Positions 1-9,013 of a stretch of 64,000 bases of DNA are shown here, piece by piece; position 1 is the first letter of the stretch; every line of letters starts with the position of its first letter. The notes under the pieces were generated by a model, which ran no database searches, was not told the DNA's origin, and saw nothing but the letters and a program-made list of their open reading frames with translations. The stretch comes from Acinetobacter radioresistens DSM 6976 = NBRC 102413 = CIP 103788. Lineage in GTDB: Bacteria; Pseudomonadota; Gammaproteobacteria; Pseudomonadales; Moraxellaceae. The translations under genes and the position numbers were made by a program. The stretch covers positions 434,001-498,000 of the forward strand of contig NZ_AP019740.1 of assembly GCF_006757745.1 (NCBI RefSeq). The letters run 5' to 3'.

Positions 1-11
1 GCCTTGATCAT

Positions 12-1460
12 TTAACGCAACAGTGTTTTTGAAATCAATTTGTAGAGCGGCTTGTTAAATGGTGGCAGAATAAATTTTAAGCTATAGAGCTTGGAATTTG
101 ACATCATTGAACGTTCATGCGACAAACTGAAGAAGCCTTCCGGTCCATGATATTTACCCATACCGGAGGCCCCGATCCCACCAAAAGGCAAGTCATCCTG
201 AGCAACGTGAGTTAATACGGTATTCATACCAAAATGTCCGGAATGCGTACGCTGTGCGATATAATCAGCGCGTGCTGAATCATAGTCGAAATAGTATAAC
301 GCAAGTGGGCGTGGACGTTGATTAATAAACTCAATCACTTCATCAATCTGATCATATTCCATGATGGGTAGTACCGGCCCAAAAATTTCATTCTGCATGA
401 TTTGCATAAAACTGGTGACCCCAGTCACTAGGGTCGGTGCAATTTTATAGACATCTTCCAGCAGTTCATTTTTTGGATTAATTTCCACAATCTGCGCACC
501 CTGTTCACGCGCATCATCTAAATAACTCTGTACCCGGCGGTATTGCTTGTCATTTACGATGGAGGTGTAATCTTGATTATTACGTAAATGAGGATACATA
601 GTCGTGGCAATCGTACGGAATTCTGCTATAAATTCCTCTGTCTTACCTTTGGGTAGAAACATGTAGTCTGGTGCAACACAGGTCTGTCCAGCATTCCAGA
701 GTTTGCCCACAGCGATCCGCTGTGCCAGATCTTTCATATTCATGGAAGGGTGTACTACCACTGGTGACTTGCCGCCCAGTTCTAAAATGACTGGTACCAG
801 ATTTTCAGCTGCTGCTGCCATTACAGTTTTACCTACTGCGGTTGAGCCAGTAAAAATAATCTTGTCAAAAGGCAGATGGCTAAAGGCATCTGAAATAGGG
901 CCGCCTCCATTGACTACTGCGACCAGATCTTGCGGAAAAGCTTCTGCCAGAGCTCGTTCCAGAATCTGGCCAAAATTTGAAGACGCGCTGGAAATCTTGA
1001 TCATGGCATGGTTGCCTGCTGCCAATGCGCAGATTAATGGGCCTATGGATAAAAGTAGGGGATAGTTCCAAGGCGCAATAATGCCGATCACGCCCATAGG
1101 CTGATATTGTACCCATGCCTTGGCAGGCTGATGAATCATGGCAACATGACGTTTAGATGGTTTCATCCACTGGCTTAAATGCTTGCTATAATATTTAATA
1201 TGTTCAAGACAGGTCAGCAGCTCGCCAATTTTAGTTTCACCAATTGAACGGTTGTAATAATCATGATTGATTGCGTCTGCAAACTGGTCCTGATATTTTA
1301 CCAGTACGCGTCTTAAACGGGACAGGCGGTCAATACGTTCTTTGGCCGAAGGTACCTGATGACGCTGATACGCCAATCTCTGATGTTCAAGCAAGTCTTG
1401 CATATGCTGAATATCAGGTGAATGTGGAGTCATTTGAGTTGTTTTTGTTTGACTATTCAT
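12..1460 (-). CDS. calB: Coniferyl-aldehyde-type aldehyde dehydrogenase
   Basis: This is an NAD(P)+-dependent aldehyde dehydrogenase of 482 residues that oxidises aldehydes to acids. The glycine-rich cofactor loop FTGSTAVGK is near residue 203. The general-base glutamate lies in ELGGK (E227) and the nucleophilic cysteine in GQTCVAPD (C261). The lack of the longer N-terminal arm and the C-terminal FGGIGASGMGKYHG motif match the coniferyl aldehyde dehydrogenase subgroup rather than betaine or succinate-semialdehyde enzymes. It is divergent from a TetR regulator across a palindrome-rich gap, so local repression by that regulator is likely. The true substrate (coniferyl, fatty or other aldehyde) cannot be read from sequence, so the symbol is tentative. 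Confidence 0.85.
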   Translation of the reverse strand: MNSQTKTTQMTPHSPDIQHMQDLLEHQRLAYQRHQVPSAKERIDRLSRLRRVLVKYQDQFADAINHDYYNRSIGETKIGELLTCLEHIKYYSKHLSQWMKPSKRHVAMIHQPAKAWVQYQPMGVIGIIAPWNYPLLLSIGPLICALAAGNHAMIKISSASSNFGQILERALAEAFPQDLVAVVNGGGPISDAFSHLPFDKIIFTGSTAVGKTVMAAAAENLVPVILELGGKSPVVVHPSMNMKDLAQRIAVGKLWNAGQTCVAPDYMFLPKGKTEEFIAEFRTIATTMYPHLRNNQDYTSIVNDKQYRRVQSYLDDAREQGAQIVEINPKNELLEDVYKIAPTLVTGVTSFMQIMQNEIFGPVLPIMEYDQIDEVIEFINQRPRPLALYYFDYDSARADYIAQRTHSGHFGMNTVLTHVAQDDLPFGGIGASGMGKYHGPEGFFSLSHERSMMSNSKLYSLKFILPPFNKPLYKLISKTLLR

Positions 1461-1497
1461 GACACGCTACCATTAAATAAAATCTAATATTTAATTT

Positions 1498-1517
1498 TTT
1501 AGAGTAAATGCTCTAAA
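1498..1517. promoter_or_regulatory. Perfect inverted repeat between aldehyde dehydrogenase and TetR gene
   Basis: TTTAGAG and CTCTAAA face each other across a 6-nt spacer in the divergent intergenic region. Its place between a TetR-family gene and its likely target suggests an operator, but it could also be a hairpin in either leader. Confidence 0.45.
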
Positions 1518-1536
1518 TAGTCAAGTCACTTTATGT

Positions 1537-1550
1537 GTTAGTCCACTAAC
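1537..1550. promoter_or_regulatory. Candidate TetR operator palindrome
   Basis: GTTAGT-CC-ACTAAC is a perfect 6+6 palindrome, 25 bp before the regulator's start codon and within the divergent promoter region. Short palindromes of this form are typical TetR-family operators. Assignment to this regulator is inferred from position. Confidence 0.5.
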
Positions 1551-1575
1551 TTTTTGAAATAGATGGTTATTAAGA

Positions 1576-2262
1576 ATGTCCCACTCCAAGACCATGAAAA
1601 CTAAAGACCGGATTTTGCAGATCAGTTTGCAACTCTTTAATGAGCGTGGAGAGCGTTCTGTAACCACCAACCATATTGCAGCCGAATTGGGAATCAGTCC
1701 AGGTAACCTGTATTACCATTTTCGCAACAAGCAGGAAATTATTAAGGAACTGATGGAACAATACCAGAAAGAGACACTCGACATGCTGTCTCTGCCAGAT
1801 GACCGTCAGTTGAATGCCAATGACAAGATTCGTTATTTTCAGGTTCTTAGCAGCCAGTTATGGGAATACCGCTTTTTGCATCGGGATGTTTATCATCTGG
1901 TCGAAAACAATGATGACTTTAGAAAGATGTATCCACGCTTTGCCGGCCAGGTCATGCAGCAGGGCCAGAGAATTTATCAGGCTTTTGTCGATGCAGGGCT
2001 AATGAAAATGACTGCTTCAGAAATTGAGGCACTCATTATTAACCTGTGGATTGTGTTGACCAACTGGACCAATTTCCTGTATATGTCTGGCCACATCAGT
2101 GACAGCAACCATCTTGAAGAAAAATGGGTATGGCAGGCGCTGCGCCAGATGGTCTTTCTGGAAGGGCCATACCTCATGGGAGAAAGTCGTGAGACTTATG
2201 AGCGTCTGCTTGAAACCTTCGGCTCTTCAGAACTGTTTGCCAGCCTGTCTTCAGCAAAATAG
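1576..2262 (+). CDS. TetR/AcrR family transcriptional regulator
   Basis: The 228-residue protein has an N-terminal TetR helix-turn-helix at about residues 10-55, with the classic NHIAAELGISPGNLYYHF recognition segment. An all-helical C-terminal ligand-binding domain follows. The large C-terminal part (W-rich, LWIVLTNWTNF) resembles the regulators found beside aldehyde or fatty-acid dehydrogenases. It is divergent from the aldehyde dehydrogenase, and two perfect palindromes in the 115-bp gap probably form its operator, so it likely represses itself and the dehydrogenase. The inducer is unknown. The ATG at 1576 is preferred because it leaves a normal 10-residue arm before the HTH domain. Confidence 0.9.
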   Translation: MSHSKTMKTKDRILQISLQLFNERGERSVTTNHIAAELGISPGNLYYHFRNKQEIIKELMEQYQKETLDMLSLPDDRQLNANDKIRYFQVLSSQLWEYRFLHRDVYHLVENNDDFRKMYPRFAGQVMQQGQRIYQAFVDAGLMKMTASEIEALIINLWIVLTNWTNFLYMSGHISDSNHLEEKWVWQALRQMVFLEGPYLMGESRETYERLLETFGSSELFASLSSAK

Positions 2263-2357
2263 CATACAGCTTTTTTCATAACTATTCTGCCCGCCGTAAA
2301 AACGCGCTAGAATATGCGGCTTGTTTTTAATTTGACTTATAAGCGATATCAACCGAC

Positions 2358-3224
2358 ATGAACATGACCACTGCCAATACAGCACGACTCCTGATTACTT
2401 GTGAAGACAAGCCGGGCATTGTGCAGGCTGTATCGAGCTTTTTGTATCATCAGGGAGCAAATATTACCGCACTTGATCAATATGCAACTGAAGCGCAGGG
2501 CGGTCGATATTTCATGCGTGTTGAATTTGAACTTGAACATTTGCAGACCCGTAAGGAAACACTGATCCAGACCTTTGCTGTGAATGTAGCCCAGCGTTAT
2601 GACATGCACTGGCGTCTGGCTTTTGTCAGTGATGTGAAAAAAGTGGGTATCTTAGTCTCTAAAGTCGACCATGCCTTGCTCGAGCTGCTATGGCGTCATG
2701 CCCGCGGAGCTCTGCCATGTGAAATTACCAAGGTGGTATCTAATCATGAGACTCTGCGTTCAGCAGTAGAGAACTTTGGTATTCCATTTGAAGTGGTGCC
2801 CGTCAATAAAGAAAACAAGCGTGAAGCTTATGCGAAGATTGATGAATTGATGCAGGGCAATGATCTGTTGGTACTGGCACGTTATATGCAGATCCTGGAC
2901 GAAGAGTTTGTCAGCAAATGGGAGATGAAAATTATTAATATTCATCACTCGTTCCTGCCAGCATTTGTAGGAGCTAATCCATATCAGCAAGCTTATGACA
3001 AAGGTGTAAAACTGATTGGGGCTACAGCACATTATGTCACTGCTGATCTGGATCAGGGTCCGATAATTGAGCAGGATGTAGAACGGGTGAGCCATGACTT
3101 TACAGTAGAGCAGTTGCGTGAGCTTGGTCAGGATGTAGAGCGCCACGTACTGGCGCGAGCAGTGAGATGGCACCTTGAAGACCGTATTATTGTAGATGGC
3201 AACAAGACCGTTGTTTTTCAGTAA
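2358..3224 (+). CDS. purU: Formyltetrahydrofolate deformylase
   Basis: PurU hydrolyses 10-formyltetrahydrofolate to formate and tetrahydrofolate, balancing one-carbon pools and feeding formate to PurT. The 288-residue protein has an N-terminal ACT domain (about residues 9-85, TCEDKPGIVQAVSSFL) and a formyltransferase-fold catalytic domain containing the IINIHHSFLPAFVGANPY block, whose first histidine and asparagine neighbourhood is characteristic. Length matches the family. It is a single-gene unit closed by a strong hairpin terminator. Confidence 0.95.
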   Translation: MNMTTANTARLLITCEDKPGIVQAVSSFLYHQGANITALDQYATEAQGGRYFMRVEFELEHLQTRKETLIQTFAVNVAQRYDMHWRLAFVSDVKKVGILVSKVDHALLELLWRHARGALPCEITKVVSNHETLRSAVENFGIPFEVVPVNKENKREAYAKIDELMQGNDLLVLARYMQILDEEFVSKWEMKIINIHHSFLPAFVGANPYQQAYDKGVKLIGATAHYVTADLDQGPIIEQDVERVSHDFTVEQLRELGQDVERHVLARAVRWHLEDRIIVDGNKTVVFQ

Positions 3225-3243
3225 AACTAATTAAAGTCTGACT

Positions 3244-3277
3244 AAAAAAAGGCATATCTAGGGATATGCCTTTTTTT
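3244..3277 (+). terminator. Rho-independent terminator of purU
   Basis: GGCATATC pairs with GATATGCC across a 4-nt loop and is followed by seven T. The matching A-run on the left could make it bidirectional. Confidence 0.85.
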
Positions 3278-3324
3278 ATTGCTGAATTAGAAAGTTGGTT
3301 AAAATAAATTAAATAACGGTTGCA

Positions 3325-3343
3325 AATGAAAACACTTCTCATT
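3325..3343 (+). promoter_or_regulatory. Fur-like box upstream of tonB
   Basis: AATGAAAAC-A-CTTCTCATT is a 9-1-9 inverted repeat with 7 of 9 paired positions. It resembles the Fur consensus half-site (AATGANAA) and lies 95 bp before tonB. TonB-ExbB-ExbD genes are classic Fur targets, so iron repression is inferred. Confidence 0.65.
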
Positions 3344-3437
3344 TATTATTGCGATACTTTCATTGTGCTAACCGATGAGCTTTATCTTCTTCTCCTGTTG
3401 TATTGAAGTAAAGCAATCTATTAGGTAACAGATTCTT

Positions 3438-4238
3438 ATGAGTCATTCCTCCGTGTCCAGTATGCCCCCTTCTAACCCGATGAAAAAGAAAATTGTCGCA
3501 GCTTTAGCTGTGGTAATGGTCGGGCATATCGGTGTGCTTTGGGGTGTGAGCCATCTTAAAACTGCTGATCTTAAACCGATTGAAAAAGAACCTTTACAGG
3601 TCCGGTTTGTCAAGATCCAGCAGCCACCTGAACCTTTACCACCTAAACCAAAGGTTGAGCCAAAAAAAGCTGAACCTGCCAAGCCAAAAGAGGTTAAAGA
3701 AGTAAAAGTAGTTGAAAAACCTTTACCTCCGCCACCGAAAAAGGTTGAGAAGGTTCAGCAGGTGAAAAAAGCTGAAGCACCTAAACCTGTTGCGAAACCG
3801 GTAGAAATACCGCCAGTGCCTTCACCTGTAGCTACCACAACAGCTTCAGAAACTAAAATAGCTAAACCGGCATCCGCACCCGCTGCGCCACCTGCACCTG
3901 CTGCTGCACCACCGGCTCCGCCTTCGCCACCGTCTCCAAAAACTGTTTCAATTGGTGGAGCAGGAGTACAGTGGAGCCGTTCACCAAAACCGTCTTATAG
4001 TAATAAAGACTTGCAGGGTGAAACCCGGGTAATTGTGGTGCATATCGAGGCAGATGAAAAAGGTTCTATTATTAAAGAGCGGACCCGTATTACCAAATCA
4101 AGTGGGATTAGTGCACTCGATGAAAAGATTTTACGCGCAGTGCGTAGTGCAAAATTCAAACCGTATAAAGAAAATGGTGTAGCTTATCCGATCCGGGCCG
4201 AGCAGCCATTTGAATTAACATTGAATCCTAACGGCTAA
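3438..4238 (+). CDS. tonB: TonB energy transducer
   Basis: TonB couples the inner-membrane proton gradient to outer-membrane siderophore receptors. The 266-residue protein has an N-terminal cytoplasmic arm and a single transmembrane anchor (about residues 17-37, KIVAALAVVMVGHIGVLWGV). A long periplasmic Pro/Lys/Glu-rich spacer (about 57-170) follows. The C-terminal TonB domain (about 180-266) contains GETRVIVVHIEADEKG and the AKFKPYKENG block. It heads a tonB-exbB-exbD operon with 19- and 0-nt spacing. The Fur-like repeat upstream points to iron repression. Receptor partners probably include the siderophore receptor encoded at 26-28 kb. Confidence 0.93.
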   Translation: MSHSSVSSMPPSNPMKKKIVAALAVVMVGHIGVLWGVSHLKTADLKPIEKEPLQVRFVKIQQPPEPLPPKPKVEPKKAEPAKPKEVKEVKVVEKPLPPPPKKVEKVQQVKKAEAPKPVAKPVEIPPVPSPVATTTASETKIAKPASAPAAPPAPAAAPPAPPSPPSPKTVSIGGAGVQWSRSPKPSYSNKDLQGETRVIVVHIEADEKGSIIKERTRITKSSGISALDEKILRAVRSAKFKPYKENGVAYPIRAEQPFELTLNPNG

Positions 4239-4257
4239 CATTTTCAGGAGTTCGAGT

Positions 4258-4884
4258 ATGAACTTTTCAGTTTATTGGCAACATGCGGATGCAGTCAGCA
4301 AAACACTGTATTTCGTGCTCTTGGCAATGTCGATTGCGACATGGACCATCTTTATTTTACGTCTGATGGGTACCCGCCAACTTAAACAGCAAGCTTATGC
4401 TCAACTCTCGCAGGCTTTGGCTAAACTTAAAACCAAACTGGCACCACTCGGTTTTGAGCAGCGTAAAGCAGTCGCTGAACAGGCTCTACTGCGCCAGATT
4501 TCTGCAGAGAAAGCTTCTGCAGAAAAAGGTGTGGCAGTCTTGGGGACTATTGCTTCTATTGCACCATTTGTTGGCTTGTTCGGTACAGTATGGGGAATCT
4601 TTCATGCCCTGGTGGCCGTAGGTAAGAGTGGCCAGGCCGGTCTTGCTCAGGTTGCAACACCAGTAGGTGAGGCCTTGATCATGACAGGACTTGGTTTGGC
4701 CGTAGCGATTCCTGCAGTACTGGCTTATAACATTGCAGTACGTTTCAATCGTGGACTTGCTCATGACCTGCAAGATCAGGCACATAGCTTGCTGATTGAT
4801 ACTATGTTACAGCAGGACAGTAATGTATCTAAAACAGAAGTAAATAATGCTGCACAGCAGCAATATGCTGGAGGTCAGGCTTAA
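4258..4884 (+). CDS. exbB: ExbB/TolQ-family proton channel protein
   Basis: ExbB is the pentameric scaffold of the TonB motor in the inner membrane. The 208-residue protein has three transmembrane segments: about residues 16-36, and two long ones at about 92-115 and 140-165. The conserved motor motif GLFGTVWGIFHAL and the glycine-rich VGEALIMTGLGLAVAIPAVLAYN segment identify the family. It has a good ribosome site (CAGGAG) and its stop codon overlaps the exbD start. TolQ is the only close alternative, and the tonB context argues for ExbB. Confidence 0.93.
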   Translation: MNFSVYWQHADAVSKTLYFVLLAMSIATWTIFILRLMGTRQLKQQAYAQLSQALAKLKTKLAPLGFEQRKAVAEQALLRQISAEKASAEKGVAVLGTIASIAPFVGLFGTVWGIFHALVAVGKSGQAGLAQVATPVGEALIMTGLGLAVAIPAVLAYNIAVRFNRGLAHDLQDQAHSLLIDTMLQQDSNVSKTEVNNAAQQQYAGGQA

Positions 4885-5288
4885 TGGCTTTTCAATTGGG
4901 TGAAGATAACGATGCTGGCATGAATGAGATGAATCTCATTCCGCTCATCGATATTATGCTGGTTTTGATGATCATCTTTCTGGTGACAGCGACCGTTGCC
5001 AACCCATCAATTCCATTAAATCTGCCACAAACTACAGCAGAAATTATCGATCCGCCGCCTGAGGCGATTACAATCAGTATCAATGCCCAGAATCAGGTGG
5101 CATGGAATGATCAGATGATCAGTCTTCAAGAGCTTGAAACCCGGTTTGCAGAAGCCGGACAGGCTGAACGTAAACCCACAGTTCAGCTAAGAGCAGATAA
5201 AGACTCACGGTATGACACTGTAGCGCAGGTAATGTCTCGTGCGAGCGAAGCCGGGCTCAGCGATATTGCTTTCGTTAGTGATAATTAA
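4884..5288 (+). CDS. exbD: ExbD/TolR-family biopolymer transport protein
   Basis: ExbD completes the TonB motor. The 134-residue protein has a short cytoplasmic arm and one transmembrane helix carrying the essential aspartate in NLIPLIDIMLVLMIIF. A periplasmic domain with the VQLRADKDSRYDTVAQVMSRA block follows. Its start overlaps the exbB stop, so the two are translationally coupled. Confidence 0.93.
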   Translation: MAFQLGEDNDAGMNEMNLIPLIDIMLVLMIIFLVTATVANPSIPLNLPQTTAEIIDPPPEAITISINAQNQVAWNDQMISLQELETRFAEAGQAERKPTVQLRADKDSRYDTVAQVMSRASEAGLSDIAFVSDN

Positions 5289-5300
5289 AATAAAAACGTT

Positions 5301-5329
5301 AAAAAAGCGGCCAGTATAGCCGCTTTTTT
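5301..5329. terminator. Bidirectional terminator between exbD and msrA
   Basis: AAAAAAGCGGC and GCCGCTTTTTT form an 11-bp stem with a 7-nt loop in the convergent gap, giving a U-run on both strands. Confidence 0.85.
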
Positions 5330-5341
5330 TATAGATGTTTT

Positions 5342-5866
5342 TTATTCAGATTTGAGTAAATCCTGGAATTTATTTCTCAACTTTAACAGTTTTGGAGGAA
5401 TCATAAAGTTACAGTAGCCTTGGGAAGGGTTTTTGGCAAAAAAATTCTGATGATACTCTTCAGCCTCATAAAAAGTAGGTACCGGACTCAGTTCTGTCAC
5501 AATATCTAAACCCTCAGCTTTGAGCGCATTAATCATCTGCTGTGCCTGTTGCTGCTGTTCTTCATCAAAATAATAAATCACTGAGCGGTACTGTGTGCCA
5601 ATGTCATTGCCTTGACGGTTTAACGTAGTTGGGTCATGAGTGGCAAAAAATACTTCAAGTAGCTGCTGATAGCTGATCTGCTGTTCATCAAACTCTACCA
5701 GAATGACTTCGGCATGATGTGTCTGTCCGCTACATACAGCTTCATAATCCGGATTCTCAGTATGACCGCCTGCATAGCCACTGACGACTTTTTCTACACC
5801 TTTGAGTTGCAGAAAAACTGCTTCAACACACCAGAAACAGCCGCCTCCAAATAATGCCTGTTGCAT
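5342..5866 (-). CDS. msrA: Peptide-methionine (S)-S-oxide reductase
   Basis: MsrA reduces methionine-S-sulfoxide in proteins and free methionine, repairing oxidative damage in the cytoplasm. The 174-residue protein begins with the catalytic GCFWC motif (nucleophile C10) and contains the family blocks [19 protein letters not shown] and [20 protein letters not shown]. The length is that of the plain MsrA domain, with no MsrB fusion. It stands alone and converges on exbD. Confidence 0.96.
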   Translation of the reverse strand: MQQALFGGGCFWCVEAVFLQLKGVEKVVSGYAGGHTENPDYEAVCSGQTHHAEVILVEFDEQQISYQQLLEVFFATHDPTTLNRQGNDIGTQYRSVIYYFDEEQQQQAQQMINALKAEGLDIVTELSPVPTFYEAEEYHQNFFAKNPSQGYCNFMIPPKLLKLRNKFQDLLKSE

Positions 5867-5945
5867 AGTCTTATCCTGTTGAATAGATTTCCTCCACTAT
5901 AATAAATTTTCATAGAGCTACAATAGAGCTTGTGTGCAACAGACG

Positions 5946-5970
5946 TAAAAAAGCCCGTCTAAACGGGCAA
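5946..5970 (-). terminator. Terminator of the META-domain lipoprotein gene
   Basis: On the minus strand GCCCGT, a 4-nt loop and ACGGGC are followed by six T, just past the stop at 5988. Confidence 0.75.
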
Positions 5971-5987
5971 ATCAATCTATTCAATTC

Positions 5988-6458
5988 TTAGCGTAGTCGG
6001 GCTGGACTGCTAAGCTGCATTACTACATTGCCATGACGGTCGAGTAACTTTAAGGTTTTATGATAGACCTGATAAGCGCTTACTTTAGCGAGAGCCTCGT
6101 TATAAGCTGCAGCAACCTGCTGGTTACTCGGATTTAAACAAGCCATACGGGTGGATGCCATCTGGCCAAAAACCAGTCCTTTATTGGTAAGCTGATAGCT
6201 ACCCATAATCCGGTTGCAGCCATCAGTGCCGCTAAAACGTTGTGTGGCTGATTCAAGCATCAGGCTTGGGAGAGTCTGGACAGCTTGGCTAGTTTTAACA
6301 ATCTCGGTATTGCCGATATATGTTACGGTCCAGTTGCGATCCAATAATTGTGCTTGAACAACGTCGACAGTAGTATTGCCTTGATCAGGCATATTCGTAC
6401 ATGCAGTAAATAGAACCGAACTGCCTATCACGCTCGCCATTAAAATCTGTTTAAACAT
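5988..6458 (-). CDS. META/HslJ-domain lipoprotein
   Basis: The reading frame extends upstream, but the ATG at 6458 gives a clean lipoprotein signal (MFKQILMASVIGSSVLFTAC, lipobox LFTAC, acylated Cys at residue 20) and a 156-residue precursor. The rest is a single META (HslJ-like) domain with the hallmark FSGTDGCNRIMGSYQL segment and a later TRMAC motif. HslJ is linked in E. coli to heat shock and novobiocin resistance, but the molecular role of the domain is unknown. Probable location is the inner leaflet of the outer membrane, as there is no Asp at +2. Confidence 0.85.
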   Translation of the reverse strand: MFKQILMASVIGSSVLFTACTNMPDQGNTTVDVVQAQLLDRNWTVTYIGNTEIVKTSQAVQTLPSLMLESATQRFSGTDGCNRIMGSYQLTNKGLVFGQMASTRMACLNPSNQQVAAAYNEALAKVSAYQVYHKTLKLLDRHGNVVMQLSSPARLR

Positions 6459-6577
6459 TTTAGCGTTCTCATCATTTATTATGTTATTGACATTAAAGTA
6501 AAAACATAACGCAAAATTTAGCTTCAATATGTAGCTTTAGGTGTATTTTCTAAATAAAATGAGTAAAGTCTCACTTT

Positions 6578-7624
6578 TTAAGGCTGAGGTGAGGGTAAAC
6601 CCTGACGCATCAGTTGAGAGAACTGTTGAATCTTTTCAGGATTCTGACTGATCTGTTCAGTGCGCGGGTTAATATGTGCATGCTGATACCATTCCTGAAT
6701 GCTCCATTGATGATCTAGAGCATACAGATCATACAAATACTCTGGTAAATAGCCCGAAGCCAGCAGCCGATAATCTTTGGGTAACTGATACGGGTTAATT
6801 GCCTGAACCATATCAAAAATGATGGTAGTACAATTACTGGTCAGAGTGTTATACCACTGCGGTTCTGCCCGCAGTTCATCTGCCGTCTTTAAATATTCTA
6901 AAAAAAGAGCCTTACGTTCCGAGGCACTCATCCTGATGGGAAAAAAATATACCTGTTGATGACGAATATTACTACGAGTATAGATAATATCCTGCTCATC
7001 CGAGGCCACCAAGCTCAGTTCGTACTGTCTAAAAAAACCGCCAATCGCTGAAAACTCTTCATTTCTTTCTTTACGAATTTCAATAGAAAAGGTAAGGGGC
7101 TCCTGATTGGCAAAATCAAAACTGACCAGGGTATGAGCAATTTGTGGACCCATCCAGTAAGAGGTGATGATATTAATTCCGGTAATCTGGTTTAAATCAA
7201 AATGCCGGGTTTCCCAGCGCTCATGGACTTTACCGTCTGCTTCCCAAGCAAAGTTACGGACATTATGTAAGGTTACTTGATCACCCTGACGCTCGTATTC
7301 AAGAAGTCGGGAAACTTCCGGGTTCCAGTCGCGGTCTTGCCGGGCATCCAGTCCTATATACCAAGACAGGGCACCCATAAAACACAAAATATAGATGATA
7401 CTGTTTATACGGCGGCTAAAAAAATGCTGGCTGGCATAAATACCAAGCACACTAAGTGCAAAAGCGATCCAGCTTCCGATCAGAATCCGGGTAACCAGCC
7501 AGCTAACAGGTTCCTGAACCCAGAGTGCCAGACATAACCAGATAGATGAAAGAATAACAAACAAGCTAAAGATAAAATGCAGTAACCCTTTGCCTAAAGC
7601 AATAAAAAAAATCACGTTTTCCAA
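6578..7624 (-). CDS. DUF4105 domain membrane protein
   Basis: The 348-residue protein has an N-terminal membrane part with three or four hydrophobic helices (about residues 5-105). A periplasmic DUF4105 domain follows, with WETRHFDLNQI and the diagnostic NTLTSNCTTIIFD segment whose Cys-Thr-Thr is presumed catalytic (the family is distantly related to papain-like/NlpC proteases). DUF4105 proteins have no firmly established substrate. It lies 37 bp downstream of folA and may be read through from thyA-folA. Confidence 0.85.
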   Translation of the reverse strand: MENVIFFIALGKGLLHFIFSLFVILSSIWLCLALWVQEPVSWLVTRILIGSWIAFALSVLGIYASQHFFSRRINSIIYILCFMGALSWYIGLDARQDRDWNPEVSRLLEYERQGDQVTLHNVRNFAWEADGKVHERWETRHFDLNQITGINIITSYWMGPQIAHTLVSFDFANQEPLTFSIEIRKERNEEFSAIGGFFRQYELSLVASDEQDIIYTRSNIRHQQVYFFPIRMSASERKALFLEYLKTADELRAEPQWYNTLTSNCTTIIFDMVQAINPYQLPKDYRLLASGYLPEYLYDLYALDHQWSIQEWYQHAHINPRTEQISQNPEKIQQFSQLMRQGLPSPQP

Positions 7625-7661
7625 TATTGTGCATAAGTGATCAAGTCAGTCTGAGTCCCTT

Positions 7662-8174
7662 CTATTTCTGATAGGTTGCAAACTCAAACTCAATTCCGCT
7701 TTTGTCATCTTTTTGTGGTGTACTTTGAATCCTTTTAAAAAATTCAGGAATTTCAGGATAATAAGCTTCACCCTGCACATTTAGTTTAACATGAGTAAGC
7801 TCCAGACGGTCAGCTATCTCCAGCGTCTGTCTAAAGATTTCTCCACCCCCAATGATGAATAAACTCTCAGGTTTTTCACTGGTTTTCACATCAGTGATGG
7901 CCTGTTCTAGAGCATCCTCGATGCTATGTGCAACCTTGGTACCTTCAAACGACCAGTCTGGATCACGGGTAATTACCCAGTTGACCCGTTTAGGTAGAGC
8001 ACGTCCCATGGATTCCAGGGTCTTGCGGCCCATGATTACTACACCGCCCTGAGTAATCTCTTTAAAATGCTTGAGGTCAGCTGGAATGTGCCAAGGCAGA
8101 TCATTATTTTTGCCAATACAGCGCTGCTGGTCCATCGCAACTACATGTACAACTTCTAAGCCTTGAAAACTCAT
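7662..8174 (-). CDS. folA: Dihydrofolate reductase
   Basis: FolA reduces dihydrofolate to tetrahydrofolate with NADPH and is the target of trimethoprim. The 170-residue protein has [18 protein letters not shown], with catalytic acid D33, and the NADPH-binding [15 protein letters not shown] and FIIGGGEIF blocks. Its start overlaps the thyA stop by 4 nt, so the two enzymes of the thymidylate cycle are translationally coupled. This is the chromosomal housekeeping type, not a plasmid dfr. Confidence 0.96.
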   Translation of the reverse strand: MSFQGLEVVHVVAMDQQRCIGKNNDLPWHIPADLKHFKEITQGGVVIMGRKTLESMGRALPKRVNWVITRDPDWSFEGTKVAHSIEDALEQAITDVKTSEKPESLFIIGGGEIFRQTLEIADRLELTHVKLNVQGEAYYPEIPEFFKRIQSTPQKDDKSGIEFEFATYQK

Positions 8175-9013
8175 ACAGCCACCGGTGCCTTGATTGCAGG
8201 ATGCGAGTGATAATTTATAATGTCAATATCTTCAAATTTAAAGTCAAAAATACTTTTTACTTCTGGATTCAGTTTTAACTGACACAGTTCTAGCGGATCA
8301 CGGCCCAGCTGTAATCTGGCTTGCTCAAAATGGTTGGCATACAGGTGTGTATCACCCCCGGTCCAGACAAAATCACCAACTTGAAGGTCACAGACTTGAG
8401 CAATCATATGAGTGAGCAGGGCATAACTCGCAATATTGAAGGGTACACCCAGGAATACATCGGCACTGCGCTGGTAAAGCTGGCAAGACAATTTGCCATT
8501 TTGTACAAAAAACTGAAACAGGGTATGGCAAGGTGGCAATGCAACCTGGCTGGCTTCTTTAGGATTCCAGCCAGAAACGATGAGCCGGCGTGAATTCGGA
8601 TTGGTTCTGATCTCATTAATTAGCCAGGAAATCTGGTCAAACCCGTTTTGCTGATAACTGCCATCTTCATTCTGGGTCGCACCAAAGTTACGCCATTGAT
8701 GTCCATAGACTGGTCCCAGTTCTCCGGCAGGACGCCCAAAGCGGGCAGTTTGTTCAGCTGTTGCCCATTCATCCCAGATTGTTACTTTGTTATCCTGTAA
8801 ATATTTCACATTGGTATCGCCTTTTAAAAACCATAACAGTTCAACGACGATAGAGCGAAAATGGACCTTTTTTGTGGTTAAAAGTGGAAAGCCTTTAGAG
8901 AGGTCAAAGCGCATCTGATGACCAAATACAGAACGAGTACCTGTTCCGGTACGATCACCTTTATCACCACCATGTTCAAGGATATGTTGTAAAAGGTCTA
9001 GATATTGGCGCAT
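8171..9013 (-). CDS. thyA: Thymidylate synthase
   Basis: ThyA methylates dUMP to dTMP using methylenetetrahydrofolate and releases dihydrofolate for FolA. The 280-residue protein has the catalytic [12 protein letters not shown] motif (C162), the [20 protein letters not shown] block and the C-terminal IKAPVAV. Conservation is end to end, with no insert. The gene heads the thyA-folA unit. Confidence 0.97.
   Translation of the reverse strand: MRQYLDLLQHILEHGGDKGDRTGTGTRSVFGHQMRFDLSKGFPLLTTKKVHFRSIVVELLWFLKGDTNVKYLQDNKVTIWDEWATAEQTARFGRPAGELGPVYGHQWRNFGATQNEDGSYQQNGFDQISWLINEIRTNPNSRRLIVSGWNPKEASQVALPPCHTLFQFFVQNGKLSCQLYQRSADVFLGVPFNIASYALLTHMIAQVCDLQVGDFVWTGGDTHLYANHFEQARLQLGRDPLELCQLKLNPEVKSIFDFKFEDIDIINYHSHPAIKAPVAV

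Noticed and set aside
2760..3173. 137-codon ORF on the minus strand opposite purU
   Set aside because: It lies wholly inside a well-supported purU frame, has no domain and no ribosome site, and its composition is that of an antisense shadow.
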